Shown here in pieces: positions 23,962-33,521 of a DNA stretch of 36,871 nucleotides (its first letter is position 1; each line of letters starts with the position of its first letter). The notes beneath the pieces are model-generated. The model was not told the DNA's origin. It ran no database searches and saw only the letters and a list, made by a program, of their open reading frames with translations. A program made the position numbers and the translations under genes. Source of the DNA: Candidatus Zhuqueibacterota bacterium (GTDB lineage Bacteria; Zhuqueibacterota; QNDG01; JABMRT01); the NCBI GenBank assembly GCA_013202295.1, contig JABMRT010000008.1, positions 1 to 36,871 of the forward strand. Direction: 5' to 3'.

Positions 23962-26406
23962 ATGTATAAACACTACTCCATCGTTTTACAAATTATGATT
24001 GCGACGATACTTACCCTAGGTCTGATATCACAGAGTCTGGCTGAAAATATTGTCCTGGAAAACAAGTTCGGAGTAAAAATCGTGATTCCAAAAACTGATA
24101 AGGGCTATGCATTTGGAACAGTTTATCTGAACGAAAGTCCCGTAGAAGAATCTCTACTAAAGGGAATGATTTTATTTAAAGATATTGAGAAAAATCAAGA
24201 TTTTTGGTTTCATGCTTCAGAAATAAAGAAATTGAGTAATTTGAAATGGAAATTTTCAGGAAGGGGAAATATTGATGGAGCAACAATTGCCTTCAATCTG
24301 GTAATTGAACTTCCGGAGAATAATAAGGCAGTTAATCTAGACTATGATTTTAAAGTGGACAAAGATCTTCAAAATCTTCAGGCTTGTTTATTGTTCAATT
24401 CTGATTTTGGATATGACTGGAAATGTCATATGTATCCCTGGGCCGCAGATGCCAGATTTATCCAACGGGATCCCTTAAGCTGGATGGGTATTCCCTCTCT
24501 TATATTATATAGGGACGATATGTCAATGGGAATGCTGTGGGGAATTGATCCAGCTTCCGATTATTTGAATCCAACAAGCTGGACAAAAGACTTTGGAATA
24601 TATTTCATTAATCGCCAGGTGCCGGCTCAATACAGAGTTGGTGGGAAAGAGTTAAAAGCAGGAATAAACTATCATTGCCCTATGCAGCTTATTCTTTCAG
24701 ACAATCAGGATCCTGATTTACTGATCACGGAATTGGTTAAATCATGGATAAAACATAACAATTTTCAGGTTGAAGCGCTACATGTTCGCTCAAATGATGA
24801 GGCATTGAAACTGTTTATGCATGGACGAAAAAATACAAGTATGTGGTACCCCGGTCAGGGATATCGTCTTGAAATGGGAGATCCATCCAGTGCATTTATT
24901 TATATCGGTGAGCAAGGTCTGTCTGCCTTATTCGAGTATATGCTTTATGAATTAACCAGTGATACAGAATGGAGAAAACGTTCATTCGAACAAATGGACT
25001 TTGTTTTAAACGGACAAAATATCAATCCGCATGATCCTCTTTATGGATATATTCATACAGCCTTTAGTTTGGTTGACTACGGCCCAGCGGGAAAAGGATT
25101 TAATAGTTATGATCGTGGCTCAAATCCCGGTTACAAAATTGATATGAATATCTATCTGGGTAGATATATGTTGCACATGTGGGAGCGTGTAAAAATCCAT
25201 GAGGGAATTGATCGTAAAGACTGGTATGATGCAGCAATTAAAGCAATCGATTGGGCGGTTAATCAACAGAACAGTGACGGAGGATTACCGCAAAAAATAA
25301 GTTTTACCCCTCTTGACGTCCAAGAGGGTAATGATTGGATGGGTACTGGTCAACCGGAATTTGTAAAATACAAAGGACCAGGGAAAAAATCAATTTCTGC
25401 GACATCAACCCGCACGCTTCCGGCACTTTGGCATATCTACAAAATTACCGGTAATGAAAAATATAAACAGATCATGGAAGAAGTAGAAGCTTATACACTT
25501 TCCAGCTTTCAAAATAAATATTTATTTATCAGTCATCATCCGGATCTGCCTCCGCATACATTAGAAGAAGGGGGTATCTGGGGCATCTGTGAATATTGGC
25601 TCTATAGATTTGAAGAAACCAATAATAAAAACTATCTCAAACATGCGGTGGCAAATGCCCATTTGTCCCTGACATGGAAATGTCCCAAACAGCTCTCCTG
25701 GGTAGAAAATCCAACGCAACTAGGATCTGCTGAACAGCAGTATTTTCTCCAATATTCCGTATACTGCTATCAAAATCGACAGGTACAATGTCTAAAAAAA
25801 CTATATAAATACACCGGGAACTCACTATATGAACAATTGGCAGAACGAATAACTCAGAATATCTTTTGGACACAAATAGCAGAGGGTGATTTGATGGGAG
25901 CAACCCATGAACGAATTGCAGATCCCTGGCTTGCACGTAGTGATGGTGATGGCCCGGGTTATAATACGATGGGTACGATTTATATGAGTGAACAATCTTT
26001 AGATCTCCTACTTCAAACTGTTGAGATGTACCGAACGGGGAAATTTATATGTAAAGATAATATTATCATCAATAAATCTTATCCCGATGGTCTTGTATAT
26101 TACAGTGAAGATAACAGGGGTAAGGAAATGACCAAATTACAGATTTTCCCTTCTAAAGGATATGTAAATTCAATGGTTAAATCTTGGAACGCTAATGAAA
26201 AGATTTGGATGTTGAGTAATGCGTCTGAAAAGAATTTAACTATTGATCATAAATTAGGTTCATTAGAACATGGAATCACCTACAAAGCACTTATCAATGG
26301 TTATGAAATAGGAATCTATCAAGCCAATCAGGATGGAGAAATCAAATTTAGTCATACTAGCAATTTTACAAAGGAGATCGAGGTTAAAATTATTAGTTCA
26401 AAATAA
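23962..26406 (+). CDS. Large exported protein, probably an alpha/alpha-toroid glycan hydrolase (unrecognised family)
   Basis: An 814-residue protein with a signal peptide (TILTLGLISQSLA). Residues 30-260 are beta-rich (beta-sandwich-like). Residues about 270-690 are helix-rich with aromatic-lined turns (HGRKNTSMWYPGQGYRLEMG, DAAIKAIDWAVNQQNSDGGL, SISATSTRTLPALWHIY, EEGGIWGICEYWLYRF), as expected for a six-hairpin toroid such as those of heparinase-, GH88/105- or GH127-type proteins. Residues from about 700 are again beta. I cannot name the family or assign catalytic residues; acidic and His residues near 345-400 are candidates. Its neighbours are exported glycan-acting proteins, so a hydrolase or lyase is inferred. 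It stands alone between a terminator and a repeat-rich gap. Confidence 0.6.
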   Translation: MYKHYSIVLQIMIATILTLGLISQSLAENIVLENKFGVKIVIPKTDKGYAFGTVYLNESPVEESLLKGMILFKDIEKNQDFWFHASEIKKLSNLKWKFSGRGNIDGATIAFNLVIELPENNKAVNLDYDFKVDKDLQNLQACLLFNSDFGYDWKCHMYPWAADARFIQRDPLSWMGIPSLILYRDDMSMGMLWGIDPASDYLNPTSWTKDFGIYFINRQVPAQYRVGGKELKAGINYHCPMQLILSDNQDPDLLITELVKSWIKHNNFQVEALHVRSNDEALKLFMHGRKNTSMWYPGQGYRLEMGDPSSAFIYIGEQGLSALFEYMLYELTSDTEWRKRSFEQMDFVLNGQNINPHDPLYGYIHTAFSLVDYGPAGKGFNSYDRGSNPGYKIDMNIYLGRYMLHMWERVKIHEGIDRKDWYDAAIKAIDWAVNQQNSDGGLPQKISFTPLDVQEGNDWMGTGQPEFVKYKGPGKKSISATSTRTLPALWHIYKITGNEKYKQIMEEVEAYTLSSFQNKYLFISHHPDLPPHTLEEGGIWGICEYWLYRFEETNNKNYLKHAVANAHLSLTWKCPKQLSWVENPTQLGSAEQQYFLQYSVYCYQNRQVQCLKKLYKYTGNSLYEQLAERITQNIFWTQIAEGDLMGATHERIADPWLARSDGDGPGYNTMGTIYMSEQSLDLLLQTVEMYRTGKFICKDNIIINKSYPDGLVYYSEDNRGKEMTKLQIFPSKGYVNSMVKSWNANEKIWMLSNASEKNLTIDHKLGSLEHGITYKALINGYEIGIYQANQDGEIKFSHTSNFTKEIEVKIISSK

Positions 26407-26487
26407 ACACTTATTTTATATACCTCGGACGGATACGGAATTGCACTGAAGAGTTATCTCTGCTTTTATTGTTATTCGCTCGAAAGC

Positions 26488-26596
26488 GGGTGTTGCAAAA
26501 CCAAAGAAAAAGGCCGAAACTGTCATGCCTGCGAAGGCAGACATCCATTATAAAATTACCTAATCTGCAACACCCTCAAAAGCGGGAATCCGCTTA
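26488..26596. repeat. Palindromic intergenic repeat element
   Basis: GGGTGTTGCA (26488-26497) and TGCAACACCC (26566-26575) are perfect inverted repeats. Between them is TGTCATGCCTGCGAAGGCAGACA, itself an imperfect hairpin of the widespread extragenic palindrome type. A further hairpin (AGCGGGAATCCGCT) follows at about 26583-26596. The arrangement resembles a small non-autonomous repeat element; no transposase is near. Confidence 0.6.
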
Positions 26597-26675
26597 GGCA
26601 GGAGCAAAAATATCCTCGTTTATCTGAGAGTAAAAAAATGGAATGATGATTTAACTTCAATTCCGGAGAAGTTAG

Positions 26676-26834
26676 CATTTTTTCCGACAGCAACCTGGTC
26701 GACTACTTAATGAGATAAAATCAGGCTATGAACTAATCGAAATGCAGGTTGCTAAAGAAAGAAAAATTAATTTTACCTCGCTTATCGTTGGAAGGTTCTA
26801 TGAAGTTGCACCTGTAAGGATTCCTTCTAAATAG
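26676..26834 (+). pseudogene. Possible 3' gene remnant, no start codon
   Basis: A 52-codon open stretch ends in TAG at 26832-26834 and reads like protein (LLNEIKSGYELIEMQVAKER, then FTSLIVGRFYEVAPVRIP). No initiation codon or ribosome binding site precedes it and there is a stop just upstream, so it may be the tail of a lost gene. I do not recognise the family. The rest of 26407-26858 holds only the repeat element at 26488-26596. Confidence 0.3.
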
Positions 26835-26858
26835 GACATAATATGAAAGGGAGGTTTT

Positions 26859-27737
26859 ATGTATAAGAGATTTTTCGTGTTAATGCCCTTTATTTTTCAA
26901 TTTTCGATCGGTCAAAATATTCTTATAAAAGATAATGTATTCTCCCCATATGCCTGGGCGACTTATTATGCAGTAAAAAAGACAATGCCGATTACTATTG
27001 ATGGTGATCTATCAGAATGGCACTCTATTCAGGGAGTGACAATGGATCAGGAGGTGTTTTTCTTTGCCGGTCAGGGTATGTCAGCTGCCAAGTGGAAAGG
27101 GGTGAACGACCTGTCTGGAAACTTTAAACTGCTTTGGGATTCAGAGTATATCTACATTGCTGCAGAAGTGATTGACGATCAAGTTATCGAACCGCATGGT
27201 TCGCTTGTCAGTGGCCCGGAATCGGGTTCGTGGGATGATGATGGCATTGAAATAATGTTTGATAATGACGGTTGTGGAATGTCGAAATATTATATCGGTG
27301 ATGATCTACATCATGAATTTCATTTTGTGTACAGTAAAGAGAAACCTTTCGTTTTTGACAATTTCTGGCGGCCGGAGCCCGGAGCGCCACAACCGATGTT
27401 CAAACTACCAAATGGCGGTGAGGAACCATTGGCCTATCCGGATGAAGTAATGGAAAAAAATGATGTGACCTCCCGATTTTCAGATCCACCTTATAATGGC
27501 AAATATGTATTTAAAAAGACAGATAGTGGATATAATTTTGAATTAAAGATGTCATTACCGGGTGCCAAAATGGTCGCTATTAACGAAGGGGGGCATAAAA
27601 TTGGATTTGATATATGCTTCAACGATAATGATAGCGGTGAAGGTGCCCTGAAACAACAATTACATTGTTCTGGAATGAATGGCATCTTCTGGAGAAACTG
27701 TCAGTTTTTTGGTACGCTAATTTTAATAAATCAATAA
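26859..27737 (+). CDS. Exported CBM9-like sugar-binding protein
   Basis: A 292-residue protein with a short signal peptide (FFVLMPFIFQFSIG) and a family-9-like carbohydrate-binding fold covering most of the rest. Visible pattern: PITIDGDLSEWHSI, then FKLLWDSEYIYIAAEVIDD, then GSWDDDGIEIMFDND and a C-terminal GHKIGFDICFND strand. This fold is found in xylanase CBM9 modules and in stand-alone secreted proteins of glycan-degrading gene sets. No hydrolase domain is attached, and the protein is short, so binding is the likely role. A strong AGGGAGG site precedes ATG 26859. It is the first gene of the run that continues with two GH36-like enzymes, a GH57-like and a GH109-like protein. The ligand is not identifiable from the sequence. 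Confidence 0.8.
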   Translation: MYKRFFVLMPFIFQFSIGQNILIKDNVFSPYAWATYYAVKKTMPITIDGDLSEWHSIQGVTMDQEVFFFAGQGMSAAKWKGVNDLSGNFKLLWDSEYIYIAAEVIDDQVIEPHGSLVSGPESGSWDDDGIEIMFDNDGCGMSKYYIGDDLHHEFHFVYSKEKPFVFDNFWRPEPGAPQPMFKLPNGGEEPLAYPDEVMEKNDVTSRFSDPPYNGKYVFKKTDSGYNFELKMSLPGAKMVAINEGGHKIGFDICFNDNDSGEGALKQQLHCSGMNGIFWRNCQFFGTLILINQ

Positions 27738-27834
27738 GCCTTTGAATGCTAAAACTTGAAATGTGTAAACGATGATCTGAAAATTTAAATAATTCTATTT
27801 GTGAAAACTATAAACAATAAAATAGGATAATCTT

Positions 27835-29955
27835 ATGGCAAAATTGTCTTTTTATGCAATTGCAATCATCTGGATTTTAGCTTGTGAAAATCCATCGCCA
27901 ATTCACTATAAGAAAGCAGATGGTGTCATTTATTTTGAAAACAAATCTATTAAACTTGCTATTGATGATAATATGAAAATTACAACTTCATATTTTAATG
28001 GAGAAGAGATTAAATCAATGGTTGTTGATCAATCTTCTCCAAATGATTTTCTGGTAATCTATGACAAAGAGGTGAAAGACTTTAAGACTGAGAAATCCCA
28101 ATTGAATGAATTAAATAACGAATTTGGTTTAGGCAAACAACTTAAAATATTCGGCAAAGCGACAGTAATGATCGAGGAAGTTAAAACGGAACTTGAAAAA
28201 GTTTTGACAATCGAACTCTATGACAATTTCCCAAATACTGCGGTCACCTATGTAGAATATACAAATCTATCTGAAAATCCAGTAAAGATTGATAAAGTCG
28301 TCAACGTATCCTATACCGTCGATCGCAAATTGTTAGATCCTACACAAAACAGTTATGAGTTTTCGCTCTTTCAGGGTTGTGGGGTAGACTGGGGTCTTGA
28401 TTATGCCAATATTAAAATTGGCCCGGAATATTCAGCGACAAACTTCATTGGTATTACTATAGCGCACCGTGATCCTCCGGGTGGGGGAATCCCTTTATTA
28501 GATTTGTGGAGCAAGGAAATGGGTATGGCGATTGCCCATATATCAGATAAACCAGAGTTCGTAAATTTACCCATACAGACATTGCCTGATGGCCGTGTTA
28601 AATATGCCATCGAGGAACCATATTCTCAGCAATATGAAGACATCATTCTGGCTAATAGTGAGACGTTTTCGACAATAAAGTGTGTAGTAATCGTTCATTC
28701 TTTAGACTACTTTGATGCATTGAGAACCTATGCTGAATTTCTAAATGCCCAGGGAATAAAAACCTTCAAAGAAACACCAGCAAATGTTCCAAATGCATAT
28801 TGGAAGACCTGGGGTTATGAACTGGATTTTAAATTAAAAGACATATATGCCAAAGTGCCTGAATTTAAAGAACTGGGCATTGAAATGGTTGTTCTTGATG
28901 ACGGTTGGTTTTCAAATTACGGTGATTGGGAACCAAGCACTGAAAAAGACAAATTTCCTGAAGGTAGAAAAAGTCTCACGAAATTTGTAAGTAATATGCA
29001 TGACGAAGGATTAGATGTAGGAATTTGGTGGTGTCCATTAATCGTTGAACCGCATTCTGAAGCTGCGAAAGCTAATGCAGATTGGTTTATGCAACAAAAA
29101 GACGGACAACCCTATGTTATGAAAGACCCTACATCATATTACTTATGTCCGGACTATGCGCCTGTGCTGAATTTCTGGGAAGAACAAATTGAAAAACTAT
29201 ATAGTACATTTGATCTTGATTTTATTTATCACGATTGGGCGAACCTTATTGAAGTACCACCTTGCTATAATCCTTTGCATAAGCATGAAAGCCCCCTATC
29301 TCCATATTGGAATTTTGGCAAGCAATATAAAGTGATGTATGATAAAGCCCAATCGATCAAACCGGGTTATGCAATTGAAATGTGTGAATGCGGACGCCCT
29401 CACGATCCTTATAAAATGCCATTTTATAATATCACAAATGCGTCGGATGCAAATAATAAAGAACAGGTTCGACAAAGGTTAAAAGTAGAGAAAGCCCTGA
29501 ACGGTTCAAAAGTCTATTTTAATCCGGGCTATATTTTGCCAGAATCAAAAGCGGATTGGGGCTATGATCCCTGTGAGATTGATGAATGTGTTGCTATGGG
29601 CGGATACTTTGAATCTTACTATACAGAGCTAACTCCTGAAAAGAAAAAAGAGTGGTTGAAATGGATGAAAATCTATAAAGAAGAAGCGATTTATAAAGGT
29701 GAGTATCTTAATCTTTATGATGTTGCAAATGATCTTCCTGAATTTCACGTGACAAAGAAGGATGATAATTTGTACTATTTTGCCCCGGGACCATTTAAGG
29801 GCGAGGCTGAACTACGTGGATTGGATAACAAATCGTATACAATTATTGATTTTAGTTCAAATGAAACAATCACCACAGTAAATGGACCAGTTGCAAAAGT
29901 AAATATTGATGTTGAAAGTGATATTTATTTGAAAGCAACAGCCTCTATTCAATAA
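27835..29955 (+). CDS. GH36-related lipoprotein hydrolase (clan GH-D), copy 2
   Basis: A 706-residue protein with a lipoprotein signal (IIWILACENP, Cys about 17), then an N-terminal beta domain, TIM barrel and C-terminal beta domain as in copy 1. It keeps the substrate Asp355-Asp356 pair (LDDGW), a nucleophile Asp467 in IYHDWAN and an acid/base Asp538 in ASDANN. The Lys two residues before the nucleophile, which binds galactose in clan GH-D, is Tyr465 here. PPCYNPLHKH and EMCECG are shared with the other copies. After the acid/base it loses the KAL-GP---GDH segment seen in copies 1 and 3. The changed pocket suggests a different sugar or linkage. It is 17 bases upstream of copy 3, so the two are co-transcribed. 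Confidence 0.82.
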   Translation: MAKLSFYAIAIIWILACENPSPIHYKKADGVIYFENKSIKLAIDDNMKITTSYFNGEEIKSMVVDQSSPNDFLVIYDKEVKDFKTEKSQLNELNNEFGLGKQLKIFGKATVMIEEVKTELEKVLTIELYDNFPNTAVTYVEYTNLSENPVKIDKVVNVSYTVDRKLLDPTQNSYEFSLFQGCGVDWGLDYANIKIGPEYSATNFIGITIAHRDPPGGGIPLLDLWSKEMGMAIAHISDKPEFVNLPIQTLPDGRVKYAIEEPYSQQYEDIILANSETFSTIKCVVIVHSLDYFDALRTYAEFLNAQGIKTFKETPANVPNAYWKTWGYELDFKLKDIYAKVPEFKELGIEMVVLDDGWFSNYGDWEPSTEKDKFPEGRKSLTKFVSNMHDEGLDVGIWWCPLIVEPHSEAAKANADWFMQQKDGQPYVMKDPTSYYLCPDYAPVLNFWEEQIEKLYSTFDLDFIYHDWANLIEVPPCYNPLHKHESPLSPYWNFGKQYKVMYDKAQSIKPGYAIEMCECGRPHDPYKMPFYNITNASDANNKEQVRQRLKVEKALNGSKVYFNPGYILPESKADWGYDPCEIDECVAMGGYFESYYTELTPEKKKEWLKWMKIYKEEAIYKGEYLNLYDVANDLPEFHVTKKDDNLYYFAPGPFKGEAELRGLDNKSYTIIDFSSNETITTVNGPVAKVNIDVESDIYLKATASIQ

Positions 29956-29972
29956 AAAGGAATGAGGAATAA

Positions 29973-32171
29973 ATGAAGCCATTCGAGAAAATTAAGAGCT
30001 TCTCTTATGTATTCTATTTTTTAACCTGTGTCCTTATTTCACAGGTATATGCAACCATAGATTATTCAGTGATTGGTGATAAAATTACCTTCAATAATGA
30101 TGGCATAAAACTGCAAATTGACTCACTTATGTTTTGTAAAGTGACTTATGTTAATGGATCAAAATCCATGTTCATGCATACCACGAGGGTCGATAATGAC
30201 AATACTAGGCCAAGTCATTTTTTAAGTATAAAGGGTGATGATATCTATCGATTTGTGGTTATTAAAAACTCAACTGTTCCCATAACCACTGAATTAGGCA
30301 CAGGGTACCGATTGCGAATTGAAGGCAATGCGCATGAACAGCACAATGTCTCAATTAAAAAAATTCTAACCTTAGAATTATATGATAAATATCCCAATGT
30401 GGCTATCGCGAAAGTGGAGTATGTCAATACCGGCACTGTTGATTTAAAGATAACGACCCTGTGGGATCAGGTATTTCGTCTTGATCGATCATTGGTAAAT
30501 CCATCGGTCAATTCAAATGAATTAAAAGCTGTTGGCCTGGGCGGTGTACATACCAACGAGTTGAATTATCAAATTAGAGATTTGAGTAAAGAGTTTAATT
30601 CTTCGGGAACAAATTATGAAAATTTGAATGATTTTTATACCGGTGGATTATCCGGAGATATCGCAAAAGGATGGGAAAACTGGGGTGGTGGTGGAACACC
30701 ACTTCTATCAGTATGGGGTGGCGAAATGGCCATGACCATCGGGCAGCTCGAAACAACCGTGAAACCGGTTTATCTGCCATTAAAAACAGATGATGAAAAC
30801 AAAGTTTTCATGACCATAAAACAAGTTGATGATATCCCAAATTTTACTGCAGGTTCAACTCTTTCTTCCTATAAAACCATGATATGCGTCCACTCGTTGG
30901 ATTTTTATAATGGCTTAAGAAATTATTCCTTGATAATGCAGGATTTAGGATTAATGATGCCCGCTTTCACTCAAAATGATTATAGTGAATATTGGTGCAG
31001 TTTTGGAGCCGCTGATCGTAAAGGAATAAGCGATGCTGATATTCCTTATATTCGAAGTCGTATTGATCAAATTAATGAGCTTGGCATTTCAACAATTAAT
31101 ATTGATTCCCGATGTTTTGGGCCAACAGGTGATTATTTAATTGAAGACGATCTCTTGGCTCTGGTAAAAGAATTGAAGGATGATGGCTTCAATGTTGGCG
31201 GATGGGTTGATTTTGGGTGGGCTCATAAAAATAGTTCAATATACAAATCGAATAAATCATCATATATACTAGATAAATCAGGGAATGTGTATACTGATAA
31301 ATGGGGGCGGGTTGCCATATGTCCAACCCAGAGTGGTGTGATTGATTCAATGAAAGCAACTGTTGCACTGGTTTTGGATACCTACGGTTTCGATAGACTT
31401 TTTCATGATGGTACACTGTTATGTCCCCCTTGTTATAATCCGGCCCATAACCATGCATCCCCTCATGAATCGGAGGAGCTTTGGTGGCAAAATACAATAG
31501 GTGAAGTGTATAAAACTGCCAAAGAGATCAAACCTGACGTTACTCTTGAGTTATGCGCGTGCGGAACGGCCCATAGTTTTCATCACTTACCGTATACAAC
31601 TCATATTACAGTATCGGATCCGGATGTTTTTAGCAAACGATGCCATGAAGTAAATGGGAAAATAATGAAGGCGTTATTTGGTCCACGAGCGCCGGTAAAT
31701 GGTGATCATATTGAAGGCTGTGGGGAGTATTTACATCCTCCGATGGACTATATGTTTTCTCTTGTCCTTGGAAATGGCCAAGTGTATCAAACCTATTTCT
31801 GGAAGGATTTGGCTACTTCTGAAATGACCCTTTATAAGAAATGGTTTGATTTATATCGTGAACATATGATCGCAAAGGAAGAATATCTTAATCTCTACAA
31901 TTTTGGTTATGAGAACGGTTCTGTATATCCGGTTGTTATCAAAAAGGACAGGGAGCTTTTTTATGCGTTTTATCGGGTTTATGACAGCACACAATGGAGC
32001 GGCACGATCGATTTGCTTGGATTAGAAGAGGGTGTTGTCTATACTCTCGTCGATTATACCAATGATAACTCACCGCTTGGAATTGTGACTGGTCCAGTAG
32101 CACAATGGGAAATGACAATTGATAAAAATAAACCCGTGTTATTCAAAGCTGTCCCTAAAACTTCACTATAA
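29973..32171 (+). CDS. GH36-related exported hydrolase (clan GH-D), copy 3, most diverged
   Basis: A 732-residue protein with a classical signal peptide (FYFLTCVLISQVYA) rather than a lipobox, and the same three-domain layout. The nucleophile Asp479 lies in LFHDGT; the Lys of the pocket is replaced by Phe477. The LDDG pair is replaced by INIDSR, so only Asp378 remains. The acid/base Asp549 is in VSDP. PPCYNPAHNH, ELCACG and the KALFGPRAPVNGDHIEG segment match copy 1. The catalytic Asp pair is intact, so it is likely an active hydrolase, but sugar recognition is expected to differ strongly from ordinary alpha-galactosidases. A soluble periplasmic or secreted location is suggested by the signal. 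It lies between copy 2 and the GH57-like gene. Confidence 0.82.
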   Translation: MKPFEKIKSFSYVFYFLTCVLISQVYATIDYSVIGDKITFNNDGIKLQIDSLMFCKVTYVNGSKSMFMHTTRVDNDNTRPSHFLSIKGDDIYRFVVIKNSTVPITTELGTGYRLRIEGNAHEQHNVSIKKILTLELYDKYPNVAIAKVEYVNTGTVDLKITTLWDQVFRLDRSLVNPSVNSNELKAVGLGGVHTNELNYQIRDLSKEFNSSGTNYENLNDFYTGGLSGDIAKGWENWGGGGTPLLSVWGGEMAMTIGQLETTVKPVYLPLKTDDENKVFMTIKQVDDIPNFTAGSTLSSYKTMICVHSLDFYNGLRNYSLIMQDLGLMMPAFTQNDYSEYWCSFGAADRKGISDADIPYIRSRIDQINELGISTINIDSRCFGPTGDYLIEDDLLALVKELKDDGFNVGGWVDFGWAHKNSSIYKSNKSSYILDKSGNVYTDKWGRVAICPTQSGVIDSMKATVALVLDTYGFDRLFHDGTLLCPPCYNPAHNHASPHESEELWWQNTIGEVYKTAKEIKPDVTLELCACGTAHSFHHLPYTTHITVSDPDVFSKRCHEVNGKIMKALFGPRAPVNGDHIEGCGEYLHPPMDYMFSLVLGNGQVYQTYFWKDLATSEMTLYKKWFDLYREHMIAKEEYLNLYNFGYENGSVYPVVIKKDRELFYAFYRVYDSTQWSGTIDLLGLEEGVVYTLVDYTNDNSPLGIVTGPVAQWEMTIDKNKPVLFKAVPKTSL

Positions 32172-32220
32172 ATTAAAAGTAGCATAAGAATGAAATCCAT
32201 TAACCATTGAGGAGAACAAA

Positions 32221-33474
32221 ATGAAGAAAAATAACATGAGCACAACTATGGTTTTTATCCTCTTGTTGCTAATCTTGTTTAATCCTGTAAAAGCAACAGA
32301 ACCAGTCATTTACTTTACCTATCTTTTCAATTGGAATTTAAACCATGCAGGCGCGCCTGTAAGTGGAATGCCTGCTTTGGTTGAGCAGGGCCACAATTCA
32401 TTGTTGGATGTATTTGAAAAACATCCCGAGTGGACAACACAATTTTATTTTTCGGCATACACAGGTGATTATTTACAGAAAAATTATCCCGAAACCATTA
32501 AACGGGTTAAGAATGGGATTAAGAAAGGAAAGTATGGGATTGGCACTTATACATTGAGCCACCCTATTTTGAACTTAACGCCCTACAACAGTCTTGTGCT
32601 TCAACTTAGCACAAGTTTGGACTACGATAACAAGATATGGGGATTCAAACCCGAATCTGTATTCTTACCGGAAAATTCATGGGATGTTACGTTGCCTCAG
32701 GTGTGGGAAGATGTGGGGCTTAAATGGATTTCCATTTATAAAGATATTGTACCGGCTTATGCAAATGAACTTTACTACCCACCCACAGTCATGCTCGAAG
32801 GTGTCAATGGAAAGAATATCCCTGCAGTTTTCTGCGCCCATTATTTAACACGGGGCAGCGCTGAAGAGCTAAAGGTAAAACTGGATTCATTGTATGAAAT
32901 ATTAAAGGAAAAGGGTGTCAAAGAACATTTCCTGGCATTTAAAGGAGACGCGGAAGATATTTACTTTGCTTCACTAGGCATGCTGAATCGCGAGAGTGAA
33001 AACAAGTGTTCATCAGGACAGATGTTGCCCCGTCTTCCCGCAATCGCAGAATGGGATGAACGGTTGGAAATGGTCGAGAATCTGCCCTACGCCAAATTCA
33101 TGACCATGGGGGAGTGGTTGAAAAAATATCCGCCTGAAATTACAGTGCCCAATGAAGAAATTTCAATGGAAGCTGATTTTACAAATTGGATTCGGAATAA
33201 TGGTGTCGAACGGATCAATATATTAACCGATGAAGCCAGGATGGAAGTGAGCAATGCGACTTATGCTATCATTCTTGCAGAAAAATTAGGATTGAATGTT
33301 ACCCACTCTAAGAAATTATTAGAGCAGGCAAAATACCAACTCATGCTTTCCGAAGGTGCTGATGGCAGGGCGACAAATCCACCGGCTTCAAGAAAGGTGT
33401 TTGTTATGGAAGCCGCAGTTAATGCGACCAAGCTGGCGAAACAAGCGGCTGAGGCAATAGGTAATAATAAGTAA
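32221..33474 (+). CDS. Exported GH57-like glycoside hydrolase / deacetylase-fold protein
   Basis: A 417-residue protein with a signal peptide (VFILLLLILFNPVKA). The (beta/alpha)7 GH57-type region is supported by GIGTYTLSHPILNL (residues about 106-119, like the conserved HPILPLL block), a FLPENSW block with candidate nucleophile Glu151, and FKGDAEDIY with candidate acid/base Asp243. The usual N-terminal His-Gln-Pro of GH57 is not seen. GH57 members act on alpha-linked glucans or galactosides. Residues from about 330 are helical. The ATG follows GGAG. It is 49 bases downstream of GH36 copy 3. The family call is good; the activity is inferred. Confidence 0.7.
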   Translation: MKKNNMSTTMVFILLLLILFNPVKATEPVIYFTYLFNWNLNHAGAPVSGMPALVEQGHNSLLDVFEKHPEWTTQFYFSAYTGDYLQKNYPETIKRVKNGIKKGKYGIGTYTLSHPILNLTPYNSLVLQLSTSLDYDNKIWGFKPESVFLPENSWDVTLPQVWEDVGLKWISIYKDIVPAYANELYYPPTVMLEGVNGKNIPAVFCAHYLTRGSAEELKVKLDSLYEILKEKGVKEHFLAFKGDAEDIYFASLGMLNRESENKCSSGQMLPRLPAIAEWDERLEMVENLPYAKFMTMGEWLKKYPPEITVPNEEISMEADFTNWIRNNGVERINILTDEARMEVSNATYAIILAEKLGLNVTHSKKLLEQAKYQLMLSEGADGRATNPPASRKVFVMEAAVNATKLAKQAAEAIGNNK

Positions 33475-33521
33475 AAACTGTAAAACTGGAGTTTTAATTT
33501 CATTATTAAAGGAGGTTTGTT

